Below, in pieces: positions 59,373 through 64,000 of a stretch of DNA of 64,000 nucleotides (position 1 is the first letter of the stretch; each line of letters starts with the position of its first letter). Made by a program: the position numbers and the translations under genes. Source of the DNA: an uncultured Bacteroidales bacterium (GTDB lineage Bacteria > Bacteroidota > Bacteroidia > Bacteroidales > Muribaculaceae); contig UQVH01000015.1 of NCBI GenBank assembly GCA_900544535.1, positions 12,861 to 76,860 on the forward strand. The letters are read 5' to 3'. The notes under the pieces were generated by a model. It saw nothing but the letters and a program-made list of their open reading frames with translations. It was not told where the DNA came from and did no database searches.

Positions 59373-60812
59373 TTATTTTTTCGCTTTGGTGCCTTTGGCG
59401 AAGCCGATCTGGCTACGCACGCAGCGGAAACCGATGTAGGAACGCTGTTCGTTCTGATATTCCCACATGCGGAGGTCGGAGCGGACGTTGTGGGCCACAT
59501 CTTTCCATGAGCCGCCGCGGACAATCTTGCGCTTCATCTTGTAGGGGTCTTCAAGAGCGGCGTTGTAGCGGTATTCGGGGTTGAGATCGCTTGTGAGCCT
59601 GTCGACGCTTTCCGTATAGGCTGTCGAGGTCCATTCGCTGACGTTGCCGGCCATGTCGTAGAGACCGAAGTCGTTGGGGGAGTAGGTCCCGACACGCGAG
59701 GTGATCAGATGTCCGTCCTGGACGAAGTTGCCTTCCTGAGGCTTGAAGTTGGCATAGAAACAGCCCTGATCCTCGGTCATAGGCAGGTCGCCGTCCCAGG
59801 GATACATGTTCTCGCTTTTCCCGGCACGGGCGGCATATTCCCACTCGGCCTCAGTCGGCAGACGGTAAGGCTCGATGTAGACACCTTCGCGGCCAAGCGA
59901 GCGACGGAGGAAGTCGGTGCGCCAGTTGGCAAAGGCGGTTGCCTGTTCCCAGCTTACGCCGACAACGGGATAGTCGTTGTAGCCGCCGTGGGAGAAGTAG
60001 AGACGGACGTAGGGTTCATTGTAAGCGTTGTCGAAATCGTTGATCCAGGCGGTGGTGTCAGGATACACATTGACTATATATGTGTTGACGAAGTCGAAGT
60101 CGCCGGTGAGTCCGCGCGATATGGTCTGACGGATGATTTCGCCCTCGTCGTTGATCCATGCGGTGTCTTTCGAGATGAGAGGAGTTGCAGTGGGGACGGG
60201 ACGATCGGTGTTATACTCGCGGCGAGCCGGGTTGAGCCGGTGTTTGCGGCGGGCCGCCTCGGTATGGTTGTAGACCTCGTAGCGGTAGTTGAGCTGTTCG
60301 GGGTCCAGTTCACGCGCACCTGTAATGGGGTTGGTGCGGTAGAGGCTTTCGATGGCCCGCTGCTCGTCTTCGTTGGCATTGCGCCAGGGAATTGGCTTTG
60401 ACCAGTTGAGATGAGGGGTGACCGGATTGCCTTCGCGATCTTCCTCGATCTTGAATTCCTCGTTGCCGCCGAATGCGGGATCGGCGAGGCGCTCGCGGAT
60501 TATGGAGTCACGTACCCAGAAGACAAACTGTTTGTATTTCGAGTTTGTGATTTCGGTCTCGTCCATCCAGAAAGCGTCGACTGATACACCGCGAGAGTTG
60601 GCGCGGATGTTCCACAGGGAGTCATCTTTCGCGGGCCCCATTTTTACGGAGCCTCTCGATACGAGTACCATGCCATAGGGGGTCGGTTCGGCCCAGGATG
60701 AGCCGCCGACTCCGGTGACTTCGCCTCCGGCTGCACTGCGACTGCCGGTAGCACACGAAACTGCTGCCGAGAGAAGTGTGATGACTATGATGAGATGGAT
60801 TATTTTTTTCAT
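59373..60812 (-). CDS. gldK: T9SS lipoprotein GldK (PorK)
   Basis: 479 aa. Signal peptide with lipobox AAVSCATGS anchors it to the outer membrane. The formylglycine-generating-enzyme/SUMF1-like fold is evident: SRGVSVDAFWMDETEITNSKYKQFVFWVR, YPVVGVSWEQATAFANWR, RLPTEAEWEYAARAGK, NDFGLYDMAGNVSEWTSTAY and KIVRGGSWKD, ending GFRCVRSQ. GldK and GldN form the 50-nm periplasmic ring. It starts 4 bp after porP. Confidence 0.96.
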   Translation of the reverse strand: MKKIIHLIIVITLLSAAVSCATGSRSAAGGEVTGVGGSSWAEPTPYGMVLVSRGSVKMGPAKDDSLWNIRANSRGVSVDAFWMDETEITNSKYKQFVFWVRDSIIRERLADPAFGGNEEFKIEEDREGNPVTPHLNWSKPIPWRNANEDEQRAIESLYRTNPITGARELDPEQLNYRYEVYNHTEAARRKHRLNPARREYNTDRPVPTATPLISKDTAWINDEGEIIRQTISRGLTGDFDFVNTYIVNVYPDTTAWINDFDNAYNEPYVRLYFSHGGYNDYPVVGVSWEQATAFANWRTDFLRRSLGREGVYIEPYRLPTEAEWEYAARAGKSENMYPWDGDLPMTEDQGCFYANFKPQEGNFVQDGHLITSRVGTYSPNDFGLYDMAGNVSEWTSTAYTESVDRLTSDLNPEYRYNAALEDPYKMKRKIVRGGSWKDVAHNVRSDLRMWEYQNEQRSYIGFRCVRSQIGFAKGTKAKK

Positions 60813-60815
60813 AGG

Positions 60816-61844
60816 TTACATTATGCGGATGCTCTTGTGTTTGTTGCGGTTTTTCTCGGAAAAATCGAGTTTAAGGTTGTAGCCAGCGACGATCTCGTGG
60901 CTTCCTGAGGAGGCTTTGGAGATGTCGGAGGTATGATAGTCATAGCTGTATCCGATGAATATGCCTTTGATCTCGGCTCCGAGCATCAGGGAGACGGCGT
61001 CGTTGTAGCGGTAGCCGAGACCCGCGGTGAACAGTTTGTTGTAGCGCAGGCGTCCTGTGATCTCGAAGTCCGTAAAGGTAAAATCGCTGCGGACTATAAG
61101 CGATGGTATCACTTCAAATAACGTGTTTTTCACCGGAATATTGCTGCCTGCCATGAAATAAGCGGCGCGCTTTGCGGTGAATTGATATTTTTTTGCAACT
61201 CCGTCGCCTGACGGAAGAGAGGATGAGCCGGAGCCGGATTCTCCTTCGGAAGAGAAGGAAACGGTGGGATTGTTGGCATGAAGAAGCGAGATTCCGGCCC
61301 AGAATTTACGGTGGGTGTAGAACAGTCCGATGCCGAGATCGAGGGCGTTGCCGGAGACATCGCGGTTGGGTATGGCGTCGTCGTCAGGCTGATGATAGTC
61401 ATCGTCCGAGGGTATGTAGACTTCCGAGCCTTTGAACTGTTCGTTGAGGAACCCGATCTGGAGCGATCCGGTCAGTTCGCCTTTGAAGAGTTTGAGTTTG
61501 TAGCCGATCTGGGCGTTGACAGAGAGATTGTGGAAAAGGCCCATTGACTCCTGTTGGGCAACGAGGCCGACACCGAATTTCTTGTTGAAGAGCTTGAAGG
61601 GCATGTCGGCGGCAACAACAAATGTCTTGGGCGCGTTGTCGATGCCGATCCACTGGAGACGTCCGCCGCCCCGGAGGCGCAGGTTGTCGGTGTCGCCGGC
61701 GGCGCCGGGGTTATAATAGGTGGGGAGCGCCCAGTATTGCGTGAGCATGGCGTCGCCCTGTGCTTTGGCTGCCGGGACGCAGAGTGCAAGGGCAAGGCAG
61801 AGGGCGGCTGTCAGTCGCAGCAGTGTGTCGCGGAACTGTGTCAT
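60816..61844 (-). CDS. porP: PorP/SprF family outer-membrane protein
   Basis: 342 aa. Signal peptide (LCLALALCVPAAKAQ). The N-terminal MLTQYWALPTYYNPGAAG is the signature of PorP/SprF, with a predicted outer-membrane barrel containing blocks such as VGLVAQQESMGLFHNLSVNAQIGYKLKLFKGELTGSLQIGF. PorP-type proteins assist export or attachment of specific T9SS cargo and contribute to GldK/N ring anchoring. It overlaps porT by 4 bp and is followed 4 bp later by gldK. Confidence 0.94.
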   Translation of the reverse strand: MTQFRDTLLRLTAALCLALALCVPAAKAQGDAMLTQYWALPTYYNPGAAGDTDNLRLRGGGRLQWIGIDNAPKTFVVAADMPFKLFNKKFGVGLVAQQESMGLFHNLSVNAQIGYKLKLFKGELTGSLQIGFLNEQFKGSEVYIPSDDDYHQPDDDAIPNRDVSGNALDLGIGLFYTHRKFWAGISLLHANNPTVSFSSEGESGSGSSSLPSGDGVAKKYQFTAKRAAYFMAGSNIPVKNTLFEVIPSLIVRSDFTFTDFEITGRLRYNKLFTAGLGYRYNDAVSLMLGAEIKGIFIGYSYDYHTSDISKASSGSHEIVAGYNLKLDFSEKNRNKHKSIRIM

Positions 61845-62581
61845 TCGAAGTAGAAGGTTAGGACGACCATGCGGGAGACGGCCTTTTTAAGCGATTGTGT
61901 GATTTTGAATTTTTCAGGCTCCTCGGCAATGTCGGCGCGTTTGTGGTCAAGGACATCGGAGAGGCCGAAACAGAATTTGATCTCCGGGTTGAATTTGAAG
62001 TAAGGGAGATAGAAGTCGCAGCCAAAGCCGCAGGTGAGATAGAAATCCGTGCTGTTGGTGCGCAGATAGTCGCCTGATTTGCGGACGAGATTGACCGTAG
62101 GCATCACACCGGCGGTAATATAGGGCCGGGAGTTGCGGTAGCGGAGTCCGGAAAACTTGAGGTCGAAGGGGAAGACGAGGAAGGCCGACTTGATGTTCTG
62201 CCTGAGCTGGGCGCCGGTGTTGTATTCGCGCATCGTTATGTCGCGGTTGCCGAAGTACATTCCCGGTGTGAAGCGCAGGTTGAAATAGGTGCCGAGGCGG
62301 TAGTCGATCAGACCGTTGACGCAGAAACCCGGCTGGAACGAGGGCTGGTCCACGAACCACGACTCTCCGTTTTCAGTGACGAAGCCGTTGTGGGTGAAGG
62401 TGAGATCCTGTGTGTGGAGGCCGACCGAGAAGCCGAGGTGCCACCGGCGCAGGTCGGCATAGGGGCGGTTCATCAGCTTGTCGTTGAGGTTTTGAGCTGA
62501 TGCGGCCGAGATACATCCCGCAACGGTCAGAAGCAGGAGCAGGGGTTTGCGCAAGGATATGAAAAAGCGATGATTCATCAT
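61841..62581 (-). CDS. porT: T9SS outer-membrane protein PorT
   Basis: 246 aa (245 if the second ATG is used). Signal peptide RKPLLLLLTVAGCISAASAQ. The mature start NLNDKLMNRPYADLRRWHLGFSVGLHTQDL is distinctive of PorT, and the rest is an eight-strand-type outer-membrane barrel. PorT was identified as a requirement for gingipain secretion in Porphyromonas. It is the first gene of the T9SS operon. Its start codons fall in the loop of the terminator-like hairpin at 62561-62602, so translation initiation or read-through from rpsA may be affected. The nearest upstream gene is rpsA. Confidence 0.88.
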   Translation of the reverse strand: MMNHRFFISLRKPLLLLLTVAGCISAASAQNLNDKLMNRPYADLRRWHLGFSVGLHTQDLTFTHNGFVTENGESWFVDQPSFQPGFCVNGLIDYRLGTYFNLRFTPGMYFGNRDITMREYNTGAQLRQNIKSAFLVFPFDLKFSGLRYRNSRPYITAGVMPTVNLVRKSGDYLRTNSTDFYLTCGFGCDFYLPYFKFNPEIKFCFGLSDVLDHKRADIAEEPEKFKITQSLKKAVSRMVVLTFYFE

Positions 62582-62602
62582 TTGTTATAACGAATCATCG
62601 CT
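62561..62602 (-). terminator. Terminator-like hairpin overlapping the porT start codon
   Basis: On the minus strand AGCGATGATTC (62602-62592) pairs with GAATCATCGCT (62576-62566) as a perfect 11-bp stem with a 15-nt loop, followed by TTTTC. It ends rpsA transcription (stop at 62651). The first porT ATG lies in the loop and the second at the loop-stem border, and the T-run encodes residues of PorT. Confidence 0.7.
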
Positions 62603-62650
62603 CTTAAATATTGTGTTGCGGAGGCGGCAGGCCTCACGACTCAGGCTCGA

Positions 62651-64000
62651 TTATTTGCCTGCGAATTTCTGCTTGAGTTCAGCGAGAGCTTCGAGGTCGC
62701 CGAGGGTGGTCTTTTCGAGAGGAGTAGTCAGCGCGGGAGCTGCTTCTTCACGACGACCTGCGTTGCGACGGGGAGCTGCGGCCTTCTTGGCCTCGGCGCG
62801 TTCGCCCTTCTGCTCATCTTCGAAGATGCGGCTGTGGGAAAGGATGATGCGCTTGCTGTCCTTGTTGAATTCGATAACCTTGAAGTTGAGTTTTTCGTCA
62901 ACCTGAGCCTTCGAACCGTCTTCCTTGACGAGATGCTTGGGAGTAGCGAAGCCTTCAACGCCGTAGGGAAGAGCGATGACTGCGCCTTTCTCAACCATTT
63001 CGATGATGGTTCCTTCGTGGATAGAACCAACGGTGAATACGGTTTCAAATACGTCCCAGGGATTCTCTTCGAGCTGCTTGTGGCCGAGAGAGAGACGACG
63101 GTTGTCCTTGTCGATTTCGAGAACCTGAACTTCGATGTCGGCACCGATCTGAGTGAATTCACTGGGGTGCTTAACCTTCTTGGTCCAGGAGAGGTCGCTG
63201 ATATGGATGAGACCGTCAACGCCTTCTTCGATTTCAACGAATACACCGAAGTTGGTGAAGTTGCGCACTTTTGCAGTGTGCTTGCTTCCGACGGGGTATT
63301 TGGTTTCGATGTTTTCCCAGGGATCGTTCTTGAGCTGCTTGAGGCCGAGTGACATCTTGCGGTCTTCGCGGTCGAGGGTGAGGATGACAGCTTCAACTTC
63401 GTCGCCGACTTTGAGGAAGTCCTGAGCTGAACGGAGGTGCTGGCTCCAGGACATTTCGCTGACGTGGATGAGACCTTCTACGCCGGGAGCGATTTCAACG
63501 AATGCGCCGTAGTCGGCCATGACTACTACGCGGCCTTTGACTTTGTCGCCGACCTTGAGGTTTGCGTCGAGAGCATCCCAGGGATGGGGCTGGAGCTGCT
63601 TGAGACCGAGGGCGATGCGCTTCTTCTCGTCGTCGAAGTCGAGGATAACGACATTGAGCTTCTGGTCGAGCTGAACCACTTCTTCGGGGTGGCTTACGCG
63701 GCCCCAGGAGAGGTCAGTGATGTGGATGAGGCCGTCTACACCGCCAAGGTCGATGAACACACCGTAAGTGGTGATGTTCTTGACAGAACCTTCGAGCACC
63801 TGACCCTTTTCGAGCTTGGCGATGATTTCGCGCTTCTGCTGTTCGAGTTCGGCTTCGATGAGTGCCTTGTGGCTGACAACCACGTTCTTGAATTCTTGGT
63901 TGATCTTCACGACCTTGAACTCCATGGTCTTGCCCACGAAGATGTCGTAGTCGCGGATGGGTTTCACGTCGATCTGTGAGCCGGGGAGGAAGGCCTCGAT
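62651..64000 (-). CDS. rpsA: 30S ribosomal protein S1 (partial, 5' end outside window)
   Basis: 449 codons visible; the frame continues past 64000, so the start is missing and an apparent GTG start near 63967 is internal. Four S1 RNA-binding repeats are seen, each with an ITDLSW/VSEMSW/ISDLSW-like end: VLEGSVKNITTYGVFIDLGG, KVKGRVVVMADYGAFVEIAPG, HTAKVRNFTNFGVFVEIEEG and IHEGTIIEMVEKGAVIALP. The C-terminus has the low-complexity Ala/Glu/Arg tail common in Bacteroidetes S1. S1 binds mRNA on the 30S subunit and in Bacteroidetes helps select starts in mRNAs that lack Shine-Dalgarno sequences. Confidence 0.97.
   Translation of the reverse strand: MEAFLPGSQIDVKPIRDYDIFVGKTMEFKVVKINQEFKNVVVSHKALIEAELEQQKREIIAKLEKGQVLEGSVKNITTYGVFIDLGGVDGLIHITDLSWGRVSHPEEVVQLDQKLNVVILDFDDEKKRIALGLKQLQPHPWDALDANLKVGDKVKGRVVVMADYGAFVEIAPGVEGLIHVSEMSWSQHLRSAQDFLKVGDEVEAVILTLDREDRKMSLGLKQLKNDPWENIETKYPVGSKHTAKVRNFTNFGVFVEIEEGVDGLIHISDLSWTKKVKHPSEFTQIGADIEVQVLEIDKDNRRLSLGHKQLEENPWDVFETVFTVGSIHEGTIIEMVEKGAVIALPYGVEGFATPKHLVKEDGSKAQVDEKLNFKVIEFNKDSKRIILSHSRIFEDEQKGERAEAKKAAAPRRNAGRREEAAPALTTPLEKTTLGDLEALAELKQKFAGK

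Noticed and set aside
63967..64000. Start codon of rpsA near 63967
   Set aside because: The frame runs on through the window edge (ISxAFLPGSQID-like), so the apparent start is an internal GTG.
1..64000. tRNA, rRNA or insertion-sequence genes
   Set aside because: No cloverleaf-like sequence, rRNA motif or transposase ORF was recognised by eye; tRNAscan-SE or ISfinder would be the decisive tests.

Overview
The window looks like chromosomal DNA of a gut-type Bacteroidales bacterium, most plausibly family Muribaculaceae. The reasons are a SusC/SusD pair, GH95 and GH97 enzymes of Bacteroidetes type, a type IX secretion (T9SS) core locus, many promoters with the Bacteroidetes -7 box TAnnTTTG (several with TTTG or TTG 19-20 nt upstream), few Shine-Dalgarno sequences, and conserved Bacteroidales gene orders (coaX-OMP-lptC-CNNM; porT-porP-gldKLMN next to rpsA). 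The family-level assignment is inference. No tRNA, rRNA, CRISPR array, transposase or prophage module was recognised. Most of the window is core genome with a few accessory islands.

Region 1 (1-9058, minus strand): periplasmic TPR protein, RsmE, a nucleoside permease, a bifunctional-nuclease/UVR protein, MnmA, a DoxX membrane protein, a DUF5106 thioredoxin-like protein and a divergent DXS-like thiamine-diphosphate enzyme. Region 2 (9185-10977, plus): xseA from a promoter that makes it nearly leaderless, then an Ala-rich helical protein. Region 3 (11103-17764, minus): the CNNM/LptC/OMP/CoaX envelope cluster, then FtsB/DivIC, MenA, HIT and GreA. Region 4 (18150-23731, minus): an AT-rich secreted protein, XerD, a small relic-like protein, a YfhO-type giant membrane protein and a lipoprotein. 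Region 5 (23732-24722): a 7 x 9-bp tandem repeat, a long inverted repeat and a HigBA toxin-antitoxin pair.

Region 6 (24756-41042, minus): a nutrient-acquisition block with an MBL-fold protein, GH95 fucosidase/galactosidase carrying a T9SS-like tail, a lipoprotein, a prolyl oligopeptidase lipoprotein, a SusC-SusD operon ending in an unusual protein with a C-terminal DsbD-alpha-like domain, two unannotated tandem small ORFs (34 and 40 codons) with their own promoter and terminator, and ApbE. Region 7 (41175-51033, plus): DJ-1/PfpI, GH97, a four-gene glycosyltransferase/epimerase/cupin/WecG operon and a CE8-PL10-CE8 pectin-degrading fusion. Region 8 (51128-62581, minus): Tpx, a LolA-like/thioredoxin-fold hybrid, a DAG kinase-like lipid kinase, a minimal T9SS-tailed protein, a choloylglycine-hydrolase-family enzyme and the complete porT-porP-gldK-gldL-gldM-gldN locus. 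The window ends inside rpsA (ribosomal protein S1).

How parts fit together: T9SS would export proteins with C-terminal sorting domains, and three candidate cargos lie in the window (GH95, the 224-aa AT-rich protein and the 106-aa protein). Polysaccharide enzymes (GH95, GH97, CE8-PL10-CE8) and SusCD fit glycan foraging. The least explained items are the tandem small-ORF operon, the DXS-like enzyme lacking both substrate-phosphate arginines, the SusCD/DsbD-alpha operon, the period-9 repeat, and the terminator-like hairpin that contains the porT start codon.
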